A stretch of DNA of 64,000 bases from Hyphomicrobium sp. (GCA_017512425.1 JAFWGI010000014.1:62001-126000), one strand, 5' to 3'. Positions 16,492 through 24,465 are shown, numbered from the stretch's first letter. The notes: a model not told the origin generated them from the letters alone. A program made the numbers and translations.

Positions 16492-18510
16492 TCAGGCGAA
16501 TTCGAGAATGACGGCGTCGACGGCGAGGCTGTCGCCCGCCTTCGCCGATACCTTCTTGATCTTGCCGTCGCGCTCGGCCTTCAGAATGTTTTCCATCTTC
16601 ATGGCTTCGACCATCGCGAGGCTATCGCCGGCCTTCACGTCCTGACCTTCGCTGACGTGAATTGCTTTGACGAGGCCCGGCATCGGGCAAAGCAGGAATT
16701 TCGACATGTCGGCCGCCGCCTTAACCGGCATAAGCGCGGCAAGCTCAGCTTCGCGCGCGGTGTAGACGTAGACCGGCGCCTGGATGCCCTGATAGTCCAG
16801 CTTGAGGCCGTTCGGAATGGCGCGCACCTGCACGGAGACCGGCTTGCCCGCCACTTCACCTTCCCAGACCGGCAGGCCTGGCCACCAGTCAGACGTGATC
16901 TCCATCGTCTGCGCCGGCTTCATGTCTTTATCTAGGATCGAAACGTAGAACGGTCCCGGCACCGCGCCCATCACTTCGAGCGCGACCGACGCCTCACCGA
17001 CCTTGACGATCCGGCGCTTTGCGAAGCGCACCGCCTGCCCGGCCATCTGGTGCGAGATGCCACGGCGGCGTTCGTTGCCGAGGTGATCCATGACGGCGGC
17101 GACGGCCGCCAGCGTCTTCAGTTCTTCGCCTTCCGCCTTGCGCGGCTGGAAGCCTTCCGGGAACTCTTCTTTGATGAAGCCGGTCGACAGCTTGCCCGAG
17201 CGCCAGCGCGGGTTCTGCATAACGGCCGACAGGAACGGCACGTTGTGCTGAAGACCGTCGATGTAGAAGCTGTCCAGCGCGATGGCTTGCGCGTCGATCG
17301 CGGCTTCGCGCGTCTTGGCGTGGGTCACGAGCTTGGCGATCATCGGATCGTAGAACATTGAGATTTCGCCGCCCTCGAAGACGCCTGTGTCGTTGCGCAC
17401 CGTGACGCCGTCCTTCACCGATTCAGCCGGCGGGCGGTACTTCACGAGGCGGCCGATCGACGGCAGGAAGTTGCGGAACGGATCTTCAGCGTAGACGCGG
17501 CTTTCGACGGCCCAGCCGTTCAGCTTGATGTCCGATTGTTTAAACGCCAGCTTTTCGCCGTAGGCGACGCGGATCATCTGCTCAACAAGGTCGATACCGG
17601 TGATCAGTTCGGTCACCGGATGCTCGACCTGCAGACGGGTATTCATTTCGAGGAAGAAGAACGAGCGGTCCTGACCGGCGACGAATTCAACGGTACCGGC
17701 GCTGTCGTATCCGACCGCCTTCGACAATGCGACGGCCTGCTCGCCCATCGCCTTGTGGGTCTTTTCATCGAGCAGCGGCGAGGGCGCTTCTTCGAGAACT
17801 TTCTGGTTGCGGCGCTGGATCGAACATTCGCGCTCGCCGAGATAGACGACGTTGCCGTGCTTGTCGCCGAGCACCTGAATTTCGATGTGCCGCGGGTTCT
17901 CGATGAACTTTTCGACGAAGCAGCGGTCATCGCCGAACGAGTTCTTGGCTTCCGACGCCGCAAGACCGAAGCCCTCTTCGGCTTCCTTAGCGTTGTAGGC
18001 GATACGCATGCCCTTGCCGCCGCCACCGGCCGATGCCTTGATCATGACGGGGTAGCCAATGCCGTTGGCGATCTCGACCGCGTGCTTGGCGTCGCGGATT
18101 TCACCCATGTAGCCGGGCACCGTCGAAACCTTGGCAGCGGCCGCCGCCTTCTTGGATTCGATCTTGTCGCCCATCGCCGCGATGGCTTTGGAATTCGGAC
18201 CGATGAACACGATGCCGTGCTTTGCGAGTTCCGTCGGGAAGCTCTCGCGTTCCGAGAGGAAGCCGTAGCCCGGATGCACCGCTTCAGCGCCGGTCTGCTT
18301 ACAGGCGGCGATGATCTTGTCCATCAACAGATACGACTGATTGGCCGGTGCCGGTCCGATGTGGATCGCTTCATCGGCCATTTCGACGTGCAGTGCGTCG
18401 CGGTCGGCATCAGAGTAAACGGCGACCGTCTTGATACCCATCTTGCGCGCGGTCTTGATGACTCGGCAGGCAATCTCACCGCGGTTCGCAATCAGGATCT
18501 TTTTGAACAT
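16492..18510 (-). CDS. pccA: Propionyl-CoA carboxylase biotin-carrying alpha subunit
   Basis: A 672-aa biotin-dependent acyl-CoA carboxylase subunit. The biotin carboxylase domain (about 1-450) starts MFKKILIANRGEIACRVI and has the Gly-rich ATP loop KASAGGGGKGMRIAY, followed by FLEMNTRLQVEHPVTE. A linker (BT domain) leads to a C-terminal biotinyl domain with the biotin attachment site AMKM (Lys638). The single-chain BC-BCCP layout and about 670 aa length fit PccA or methylcrotonyl-CoA carboxylase alpha. PccA is preferred because a PccB-like beta subunit lies nearby. The role would be propionyl-CoA to methylmalonyl-CoA, as used in the ethylmalonyl-CoA pathway and odd-chain degradation. Confidence 0.9.
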   Translation of the reverse strand: MFKKILIANRGEIACRVIKTARKMGIKTVAVYSDADRDALHVEMADEAIHIGPAPANQSYLLMDKIIAACKQTGAEAVHPGYGFLSERESFPTELAKHGIVFIGPNSKAIAAMGDKIESKKAAAAAKVSTVPGYMGEIRDAKHAVEIANGIGYPVMIKASAGGGGKGMRIAYNAKEAEEGFGLAASEAKNSFGDDRCFVEKFIENPRHIEIQVLGDKHGNVVYLGERECSIQRRNQKVLEEAPSPLLDEKTHKAMGEQAVALSKAVGYDSAGTVEFVAGQDRSFFFLEMNTRLQVEHPVTELITGIDLVEQMIRVAYGEKLAFKQSDIKLNGWAVESRVYAEDPFRNFLPSIGRLVKYRPPAESVKDGVTVRNDTGVFEGGEISMFYDPMIAKLVTHAKTREAAIDAQAIALDSFYIDGLQHNVPFLSAVMQNPRWRSGKLSTGFIKEEFPEGFQPRKAEGEELKTLAAVAAVMDHLGNERRRGISHQMAGQAVRFAKRRIVKVGEASVALEVMGAVPGPFYVSILDKDMKPAQTMEITSDWWPGLPVWEGEVAGKPVSVQVRAIPNGLKLDYQGIQAPVYVYTAREAELAALMPVKAAADMSKFLLCPMPGLVKAIHVSEGQDVKAGDSLAMVEAMKMENILKAERDGKIKKVSAKAGDSLAVDAVILEFA

Positions 18511-18708
18511 AGTCCGGCCTTGTCCTTACCGAGTTTCGCTTTGTTGAGGGGTGCTTTTTGCAGAAAACCTCCGTCCGTTCTAGTGGGTGCTTTGGGCTGC
18601 GTAAACTGCGATACCGGCCGAAACGGGGGGCTGCCCCGCGATGCCCTGACGCACGATTACCGGCCTAAAGTCGGAGATCACGCGGCAAGACACCGGCCCG
18701 AAGCAAGC

Positions 18709-18742
18709 GAAGGGCCCGAGGTGCTGATCCCTCGGGCCCTTC
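18709..18742. repeat. 13-bp hairpin in the 5' region of pccA
   Basis: GAAGGGCCCGAGG, an 8-nt loop, then CCTCGGGCCCTTC. It lies about 65 nt after the stop of the upstream minus-strand gene and 200 nt before pccA. It has no T-run. It could be a terminator or a stem in the pccA leader. Confidence 0.5.
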
Positions 18743-18809
18743 GGAGCTTTGTAGAGCGGGCGATGCTGGCACGATCCGCTAGCAGCGCTGGGGCAGTCTA
18801 TTCCGATTT

Positions 18810-19820
18810 TTAGGCGGCGAAGCCGGCGCGGCCGACGGCTTCGAGAAGCACCGGATGGATGTTCGGGCTTTCGTTCTTCAAGTAGGCGACGAGCGCATGT
18901 TCGCTCGGCGACAGGCGTCCATCGCGGCAGAGACGGTTGGCAAGCCAGGACGCCTCGGCTTCGGTGATGGCTTCGTTGGTGATGATCTCGATGCGCTGGT
19001 GTTCGAGTTGCGCCAAGGCACGCTCTTCCGCGGTCTGGCTATGATACGCGTCCTTTACCGACGACAGGTTCGATTGCACCATCGACAACAGGAACGCCAT
19101 GACGCTCGTCTGCTGCTCCGGCGCATCGAGGGATGCTTCCTGACGCAGCGCTTCCTCACGGCTTGGTACCGCATAGCCCGACGTCGCCATGATCACATTC
19201 GCGACCGCCTTGACGAACAAGTCGGTCCAAGCCGCGTTCGGCTCGGCGTCCTCAATGGCTTCGTCGATATCGAACAAGATGTCGGCTTCATCGCGCGTGA
19301 CAGCAACGTGTCCGTCGCCACCGAACGCGTAAAGCATGCGGCGCAGTAAATCGACTTCGCCGTCGCTGATCCGTCCGCCAACGAGGCCACGGCCTTCGCG
19401 CAGCACGCCCTCGCCGCTGATGACGGCGTGCTTGACCTGTTCAAGCGCAAATTTGACGAGGCTGACGGGTGCCCAGCGCGCTTTGTCGAGCACGTTGACG
19501 ACGAGTTCGAGGTCGGTACGGCTCGCGACGCGGCCGTTTTTCGACACGCGATCGATCAGCCAGTTGGCATTCGTCGCCGTCAAATACCCCTGCGGCAATT
19601 CCTGGAACACGACGTAGTCGGTGATGCCTTCGATGAACAGCGCGGCCCACGCCGGGTCTTTGACGGCGCATTCGGCGTTCAAACGGAACAGCATGTCGGC
19701 TTCGTGCGCCGAGATGACGCCATCCTCGTAGAGCACGCGGCGGAACTTCGCGATGTCAGCATCCTTGATGCTGCCGCGGCTCAAAATGTCGTCGACAGCT
19801 AGCGCCCCAAACCCACTCAT
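18810..19820 (-). CDS. Conserved protein with repeated DG-xIS-xxEAD modules, function unknown
   Basis: A 336-aa cytosolic, acidic, helical protein with no signal peptide or membrane segment. A module recurs along it: LYEDGVISAHEADMLFRL near residue 35, SKNGRVASRTDLELVVNVL near 100, GGDGHVAVTRDEADILFDI near 180, and LCRDGRLSPSEHALVAYL near 305. Each unit has D/N-G followed by a hydrophobic residue, Ser/Ala and an acidic helix, with conserved W(A/T)xLF segments after the first and third units. The shape recalls EF-hand or TerB-like helical repeats, but no such assignment is secure. The ATG is preferred over an upstream TTG. Confidence 0.75.
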   Translation of the reverse strand: MSGFGALAVDDILSRGSIKDADIAKFRRVLYEDGVISAHEADMLFRLNAECAVKDPAWAALFIEGITDYVVFQELPQGYLTATNANWLIDRVSKNGRVASRTDLELVVNVLDKARWAPVSLVKFALEQVKHAVISGEGVLREGRGLVGGRISDGEVDLLRRMLYAFGGDGHVAVTRDEADILFDIDEAIEDAEPNAAWTDLFVKAVANVIMATSGYAVPSREEALRQEASLDAPEQQTSVMAFLLSMVQSNLSSVKDAYHSQTAEERALAQLEHQRIEIITNEAITEAEASWLANRLCRDGRLSPSEHALVAYLKNESPNIHPVLLEAVGRAGFAA

Positions 19821-20173
19821 CCGTTTCCCACCCGCACTCAAAAATTGGCTGAGAGGGAGGGTAAGTGGCGGTGCTTAATCACCGATTAAATCGTGTCCCG
19901 CATGTGCGGCCCGCGCGCGACTTTCGCCGCTACTTGGGCGACCTGTGGCGCCCAAGTGACAGCGCGCAAGCTCCAGGCACGGCACAATAAAAAACCGCGG
20001 CGCCGACGGTGCGGTCCATAAAATGGAGCGCACATCGGCACCGCGGCCATTCAGTCTATCCGCGGCGCACTCCCGCAAGCGCACCGGGATAGGCTAAAAC
20101 AACGTATAACTAAGAGCTCCGGTTCCACCAGAGCGGCGCGCGCTTAGTGCCGGTTGCTATACCGCCACCACGC
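19821..20173. other. Intergenic region with three inverted repeats
   Basis: There is no supported gene here. It contains TTAATC-ACC-GATTAA (19875-19889), a likely promoter or operator element for the minus-strand gene downstream. It also contains a perfect 9-bp hairpin, ACTTGGGCG-N8-CGCCCAAGT (19932-19957), and the terminator listed separately. Confidence 0.45.
19995..20046 (-). terminator. Intrinsic terminator of the Gly/Tyr-rich protein gene
   Basis: Long stem with outer arms CCGCGG/CCGCGG, inner GCCGA/TCGGC and GTGCG/CGCAC, followed on the minus strand by TTTTTTATT. It lies about 128 nt after the stop of the upstream gene. Confidence 0.65.
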
Positions 20174-20455
20174 CTAGTGTCCACCACGCCAACGATTATG
20201 ATTGTAGCCGTAGCCGTAGCCATAACCCCCGCCGCCATTCCATCCGCCATTGTGAGGGCGGCCCCGGTTGTCGAAACGGCGGTAATTATTTGCGTAGCTG
20301 CGATGGCGACTGCCGTATTCGATACGGTTCGAGCCGCTCCACGAGCGGTCGCCTTGATAGTCGCGCGCACTTGCCATGCCGGCGCTACCTGCAAGCATCG
20401 CGACGGCGAGAGCACCGGCAGCCAACGTCATGGGTGATAAGCGATAGTTTTGCAT
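20174..20455 (-). CDS. Small exported Gly/Tyr/Arg-rich protein
   Basis: A 93-aa protein with a signal peptide (LAAGALAVAMLAGSAGMASA, cleavage near residue 31). The mature chain of about 60 residues is rich in Arg, Tyr, Asn and Gly, with a run of GYGYGYGY near the C terminus. This composition is common among small periplasmic or cell-surface proteins of Hyphomicrobiales. No function is known. Mature parts of this kind are likely disordered. Confidence 0.7.
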   Translation of the reverse strand: MQNYRLSPMTLAAGALAVAMLAGSAGMASARDYQGDRSWSGSNRIEYGSRHRSYANNYRRFDNRGRPHNGGWNGGGGYGYGYGYNHNRWRGGH

Positions 20456-20526
20456 CGGAGTTCCCGGTTCATGCTGCCGCTTGCACCATGCTGCGGTCTG
20501 CTGAACTTGGGGACACTTTACGCAGT

Positions 20527-20575
20527 CGGCTTTGAACCCAATCTGAAGCGCACGGTCACCCGCCGTTCATGTCGG
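20527..20575 (+). repeat. Copy 1 of a 49-50 nt conserved module
   Basis: CGGCTTTGAACCC-NN-TCTGAA-N16-CGTTCA, matching a second copy about 610 nt away with identical internal spacing while the N16 differs. It overlaps the last 9 nt of the YARHG gene and lies about 70 nt upstream of the Gly/Tyr-rich gene start. It may therefore be a regulatory site for that gene. Confidence 0.55.
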
Positions 20576-20905
20576 CGCGCGGCTGCTAAGCGCGCGAGCA
20601 GCTCTGGCGCGCGAGCAGCTCTGGCGGCGCTCTGACTTCTTAATCGCGCTCAGCGTTTCGCGGTCACGGCCCGACAGCGGAACATCGAATTCATCATCAT
20701 GCTGGCAACCGGCATTGCCGAATTGCTTGATCGCGCGCGGAGATTTGAAGCAATACCCGCCGGCTTTGAAAATCTCGTTGCGCATCGTCCAGAGTTCATC
20801 GCAGCCGTAGGCATCGCCCTGCACGTCGCCGGCCTTCGCCGGAACGGTTGCGGCGGCGCCAAGAGCGGTCAAAGCCGCGATCGCGAGTGTCATCGAGGTC
20901 TTCAT
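20567..20905 (-). CDS. Small exported YARHG-domain protein
   Basis: A 112-aa exported protein. The signal peptide ends at VPAKAGD (about residue 26). The mature domain has YGCDELWTMRNEIFKAGGYCFKSPRAIKQFGNAGCQ, which matches the YARHG family pattern (xxRNEIFARxGYCFxTxRAIxxFGNxxC) with conserved cysteines. These short domains occur in periplasmic proteins of Rhizobiales, and their function is unknown. The last codons contain a 17-bp tandem duplication (CGCGCGAGCAGCTCTGG twice), which should have shifted the frame and altered the C terminus (RARAARALSSRAPT). Confidence 0.78.
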   Translation of the reverse strand: MKTSMTLAIAALTALGAAATVPAKAGDVQGDAYGCDELWTMRNEIFKAGGYCFKSPRAIKQFGNAGCQHDDEFDVPLSGRDRETLSAIKKSERRQSCSRARAARALSSRAPT

Positions 20906-21007
20906 GGAAAGGATCCTTATGTTGAAAGCGGGTCGTGCCTGTTATCGGCAAGTTCAGTCGCGGTAGACCACGGAGAGGTTCATTTTCGCGCGGTAACGAT
21001 CAAAAAA

Positions 21008-21029
21008 AGCCGCCTCTTGCGAAGCGGCT
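21008..21029 (-). terminator. Orphan intrinsic terminator on the minus strand
   Basis: AGCCGC-N10-GCGGCT is followed on the minus strand by TTTTTTTG, a textbook rho-independent terminator. No minus-strand gene ends just upstream of it; the nearest one ends some 480 nt away beyond a plus-strand gene. It could mark the 3' end of a small RNA starting near 21100-21160, or insulate the YARHG gene. Confidence 0.65.
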
Positions 21030-21136
21030 CTGGGGGGGGGTGAGGTCGGGAATATAAACAGGAGAGGCAGTCATCCTGCACAGCTTGGAAGTCTGTAGAG
21101 GACGCAGTCATCGTCGACGATGCGACCCTAGAAGAG

Positions 21137-21186
21137 CGGCTTTGAACCCGTTCTGAATGCCCGTGTTATCTGGCGTTCAGTTTCGG
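21137..21186 (+). repeat. Copy 2 of the 49-50 nt conserved module
   Basis: CGGCTTTGAACCC-NN-TCTGAA-N16-CGTTCA, as in copy 1. It ends within the GGAAC box of the EcfG-type promoter of the small membrane protein gene, so it sits where an activator or second sigma factor would act. Confidence 0.55.
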
Positions 21187-21209
21187 AACCCGGCCAACGT
21201 TCATGCGTT
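21185..21209 (+). promoter_or_regulatory. EcfG (general stress response) type promoter
   Basis: GGAAC-N16-CGTT is an exact match to the consensus of sigma-EcfG promoters in Alphaproteobacteria. The CGTT box lies 31 nt before the ATG of the small membrane protein, with GGAGG as the ribosome-binding site. Predicted role: induction by the PhyR-NepR-EcfG cascade. Confidence 0.65.
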
Positions 21210-21240
21210 TTACGCGACATTGAAACTTTGGAGGCTGTTT

Positions 21241-21507
21241 ATGACCAACGACCAGAACGCAAGCTTCAACCTCATTATCTTGTCGATCATTGCAGCTCTG
21301 CTCGTGATCGGCGGGACGGTTTGGGCTATGCGCGCACCGGTAACCGAAAGCCGTTCGACGGTATCGGCGCCCGGCGTCGATGTTCAAACGCAGGGCAGCG
21401 ACGTCAAGATTAACGCGCCCTACACGTCCATCAAGAAGGACGACGGCGGCACCAGCATCAAGGCCCCAGGCGTCGACATCCAGCTGCCGCCATCCAAGGC
21501 CGACTAA
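21241..21507 (+). CDS. Small single-helix membrane protein, probably stress-induced
   Basis: An 88-aa protein with one N-terminal membrane helix (NLIILSIIAALLVIGGTVWAM, residues 9-29). A periplasmic tail follows in which the segment APGVDVQTQGSDVKINAPYTSIKKDDGG is echoed by SIKAPGVDIQLP. The tail thus has an internal repeat (APGVDVQ/APGVDIQ) and a VDV.T.GSDVKI beta-like pattern. GGAGG lies 6 nt before the ATG. The EcfG-type promoter suggests a general stress response role. Convergent with the SDR gene, 5 nt apart. The family is not recognised. Confidence 0.78.
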   Translation: MTNDQNASFNLIILSIIAALLVIGGTVWAMRAPVTESRSTVSAPGVDVQTQGSDVKINAPYTSIKKDDGGTSIKAPGVDIQLPPSKAD

Positions 21508-21512
21508 TCTCC

Positions 21513-22307
21513 CTACGCAATCGAACGTATGATGCCGCCTTCCACCCGGAGGGCGGCACCATTCGTTGCGGACGCCTCTTTCGATGCGGCGTAGACGACC
21601 ATGTTGGCGACTTCCTCGACCGACGCGAAGCGCTGAATGAGCGATGTCGGACGGTGCTGTTTGACGAACGTCTCCGACATGCTCTCGACGCTGACACCCG
21701 CGTCCTTTGCCATCGCGCCGATGAAGTCGACGACGCCATCCGACATCGTCGGACCCGGAAGAACCGAATTCACCGTTACGCCCGTGCCCACCGTCATCTC
21801 GGCAAGCCCGCGCGCAATCGCGAGCTGCGCCGTTTTCGTGAAGCCGTAGTGCACCATCTCGGGCGGGATATTCAGAGCTGACTCGGACGATATGAAAACG
21901 ATGCGTCCCCAATTCGCTTGCAGCATCTTCGGCAGATACGCGCGCGACAGCCGCACACCCGACATGACGTTCGTCTCAAAGAAGCGCGTCCAATCAGCGT
22001 CCGGTACATCGACGAAGGGCTTCGGTTCGAAGATGCCGGTATTGTTGATCAGAATGTCGACCGATGGCACGGCCTTGATCACCGCGTCGCATCCAGCCGC
22101 CGTCGACACGTCCGCCGCAACGCCGCTGATAGCGCCGCCTTGCGCGACGGCCTTCACGGCTGCGATCGCCTGATCGACGGTTGCCTGCTTGCGGCCATTG
22201 ACGACAACGCTTGCGCCCGCTGCTGCTAAGACCTTCGCGATCGCAAGCCCTATACCCGCCGTCGAGCCTGAAACCAGCGCCAACTTTCCGTTGAGATCAA
22301 TTTTCAT
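21513..22307 (-). CDS. SDR family oxidoreductase
   Basis: A 264-aa short-chain dehydrogenase/reductase. Rossmann motif TGxxxGIG appears as VSGSTAGIGLAIAKVLA, with Ser in place of Thr-Gly at the first position. The structural motif NNTG (usually NNAG) follows the coenzyme-binding strand. The catalytic triad is seen as Ser (VFISSES), Tyr and Lys in YGFTK, which is the YxxxK motif in the form Y-G-F-T-K. The substrate is unknown. The start MKIDLNGK is preferred because the longer frame lacks SDR similarity. Confidence 0.9.
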   Translation of the reverse strand: MKIDLNGKLALVSGSTAGIGLAIAKVLAAAGASVVVNGRKQATVDQAIAAVKAVAQGGAISGVAADVSTAAGCDAVIKAVPSVDILINNTGIFEPKPFVDVPDADWTRFFETNVMSGVRLSRAYLPKMLQANWGRIVFISSESALNIPPEMVHYGFTKTAQLAIARGLAEMTVGTGVTVNSVLPGPTMSDGVVDFIGAMAKDAGVSVESMSETFVKQHRPTSLIQRFASVEEVANMVVYAASKEASATNGAALRVEGGIIRSIA

Positions 22308-22474
22308 ACATCCGACCTTTGATTGAATGATGCTGCAATAAAAGCACGCCGCCGTGTCATTTCCAGCCCCCAATCCGCCTCTATGGATCGATTGCCTTAT
22401 TCGCGCGTTAGTTATCGGGTGGATTTGTTGAGGCCCAAGCGAAATCGGGTGGGAGCGCGTCAGCAAGGGTGGCC

Positions 22475-24241
22475 ATGAGCATTTCCGTTTTTGAAAAAAT
22501 ACGGCAGCGCGTCACAGGCGCCGGCAGTGCGGATGGACCGCGCCCGGACGTGGCGCCGGCGGCACCGCGCGTACCGCTGAAAGTTCGCGCTTCAAAAATG
22601 TCGGCGGCGCTGTCGCACGTCACCGTCATCGGCCTCGGTGCCATTGCGCTTCACACGCGCCCGGATTTGGTGACCGCGCTCATCGCGCCGTCTGGCCCAA
22701 AAGCGTTGCCGCTCGAAACCGCACGTCCTGCGACGGCGCTCGCAACCGCCAAGCGCGTTCCGCTGCAGAGTGTGCAGGTCATCCGATCTCCGGTCGAAGC
22801 CCTAACGAACGATCCCGCGACTGAACCGGCACAGCAGGTGCAGGCTCCTTTGCAGGCTATGGTCGCACCGGTCAAACGCGTGCTGCCGCCAACAGCGATC
22901 GCGGCAACAACAGCGGCACCGCACGAAATTGAGTCCGCGACTGCACCGACCGAAAAACAATTGAAGGCGCTGCCGCTGACCGTCGCGCGCGCCGTCGTCT
23001 TGCCGGAAGCCCGCCTTGTTCTCGCGGCTTCGGCACCGATCGCCGTACTGCCCGCATTGCCGATGTCGGAGCGTGGGCGTGACGTCATTCGCGACACGCA
23101 CCGCATGCGCACCGCCCGCGTGCGCGAACGCGAGGTGACCGCTCTTGCCGCCGCGGCAACGGCGCCACCCGCGACCGTGACACCCGCCAATAAATCCGTC
23201 GCCGCCGCAGTCGCGCCGCCGCTCGTCAAATGGGCGGCGATGACGCCGGAGCAACGCGCCGAAGCCAACACTCCTGTCAAAAAATCGACGCCGTATACGG
23301 TCGCCGTCACGTGGACGGAAGACCAGATCGCAGCCGCGCGCGCCGAGTGCGGCAAGCTGCTCAAATCGGCAGATATCGTGACCAGTAACGCCGAGCCGGT
23401 CAAGGAAGGCGCGTGCGGCGCGCCTGCGCCCGTCAACGTCAGCAGCGTCGGCAATCCGAAAGTTCAGCTTCATCCATCATCGATGATGACGTGCCCGATG
23501 GCCGCCGCGCTCGACAAATGGATGACGAGTAAAGTGCAACCCGCCGCAACCGCGTCGTTTGGATCACCTGTCGCGCGCTTGATTTCCGCATCGTCGTACT
23601 CGTGCCGCAACCGCTACGGCAGCGCCAACACGCCGCTCAGCGAGCACGCCCTCGTCAACGCTCTCGATCTCGCGGGATTCGTTCTCGCGGACGGCCGCAC
23701 AATCCGCGTTAAGCAGGACTGGGGTCCGGTTGCGCGCGACGCTGCGAAGAAGCCGATCGCGAACAATGACATTCCGATACCGGACAACAAAGACGCAACC
23801 GTCAAGGTCGCGATCGCTGTCGCTGCACCGGGCAAGACTGGCCTCTCCATGCTCGGCGGCGCGTCGCTTGCGAAGAAGACGAGCTTGAAAACCGAAACGA
23901 ACGACAAGGCAAAGCCGGCCACGTCGTCGGATGATACCGGCAAGGCCGGCAAATCGAAGACGGCGAAGTCGGCAGCGCCGGCCGCGGCCGGTGAAGCGGC
24001 CGACGACAAAAAAGCGGATGGCAAGAAAGGTCGGTCAGCGACACCGGCTTCAGCGACGCCAGCCAAAGACGCGGCGCCTGTCAAAGATATGACGGTGGCA
24101 CGCCGCGAATTTCTGCATCGCGTGCATGAAGGCGCGTGCGATGTGTTCGGAACGGTGCTCGGCCCCGAAGCCAACGACGCCCACCGCGATCACTTTCATC
24201 TCGACATGAAAGCCCGGCGGCACAGGGCGTATTGTCAGTAG
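22475..24241 (+). CDS. Extensin-like C-terminal domain protein with long Ala/Pro-rich regions
   Basis: A 588-aa envelope protein. It has a basic N terminus and one weak hydrophobic segment (about residues 45-62). A low-complexity Ala/Pro/Thr region runs to about 260. The extensin-like domain follows (PF06904 type), with cysteines in AARAECGKLL, EGACGAPAPV, MTCPMAAAL and SSYSCRNRYG, plus LSEHALVNALDLAGFVLADGR. A Lys/Ala-rich insert of about 110 residues then interrupts the domain before its ending HEGACDVFGTVLGPEANDAH and the HxHxD-like HFHLD. The zinc-peptidase-like HxH and SEHxxxNAxD pattern recalls D-Ala-D-Ala/LAS peptidases, so peptidoglycan hydrolysis is possible. The insert is unusual. 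Confidence 0.85.
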   Translation: MSISVFEKIRQRVTGAGSADGPRPDVAPAAPRVPLKVRASKMSAALSHVTVIGLGAIALHTRPDLVTALIAPSGPKALPLETARPATALATAKRVPLQSVQVIRSPVEALTNDPATEPAQQVQAPLQAMVAPVKRVLPPTAIAATTAAPHEIESATAPTEKQLKALPLTVARAVVLPEARLVLAASAPIAVLPALPMSERGRDVIRDTHRMRTARVREREVTALAAAATAPPATVTPANKSVAAAVAPPLVKWAAMTPEQRAEANTPVKKSTPYTVAVTWTEDQIAAARAECGKLLKSADIVTSNAEPVKEGACGAPAPVNVSSVGNPKVQLHPSSMMTCPMAAALDKWMTSKVQPAATASFGSPVARLISASSYSCRNRYGSANTPLSEHALVNALDLAGFVLADGRTIRVKQDWGPVARDAAKKPIANNDIPIPDNKDATVKVAIAVAAPGKTGLSMLGGASLAKKTSLKTETNDKAKPATSSDDTGKAGKSKTAKSAAPAAAGEAADDKKADGKKGRSATPASATPAKDAAPVKDMTVARREFLHRVHEGACDVFGTVLGPEANDAHRDHFHLDMKARRHRAYCQ

Positions 24242-24278
24242 CTGTCGAAAGCGGCCTGCCGCAATGTCCAATCGCGTC

Positions 24279-24366
24279 GTCATCCCGGCGCAAGCCGGGA
24301 TCCATCCAAGCCGCTACAGGGTCCGATCCTTAAACCTGGGTGGATCCCCGCCTCCGCGGGGATGAC
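24279..24366. repeat. Paired palindromic repeat (BIME-like)
   Basis: Two hairpins in inverted orientation. The left is GTCATCCCGGCGCAAGCCGGG followed by ATCCA shortened here. The right is TGGATCCCCGCC-TCC-GCGGGGATGAC. The outer ends GTCATCCC and GGGGATGAC are complementary over 36 nt of unique sequence. This is the widespread alphaproteobacterial extragenic palindrome type and it sits exactly between the extensin-like gene and a second copy of its 3' end. Confidence 0.8.
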
Positions 24367-24378
24367 GAAATGTGCGGG

Positions 24379-24450
24379 GCCAACGACGACCACCGCGATC
24401 ACTTCCACCTCGACATGAAAGCCCGCCGCCACCGCGCGTACTGCCAGTAG
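24379..24450 (+). pseudogene. Displaced second 3' end of an extensin-like gene
   Basis: A 72-nt stretch encoding 23 residues and stop, identical to the last 24 codons of the preceding gene except for one amino acid (Asp for Ala). Of the nine nucleotide differences, all but that one are synonymous (for example CGG to CGC, TAT to TAC). The copy has no start and no upstream domain. The pattern means both copies diverged while under coding selection, so this is a remnant of a paralogue or of an earlier gene end. Confidence 0.75.
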
Positions 24451-24465
24451 TTCGAACGACTGATC

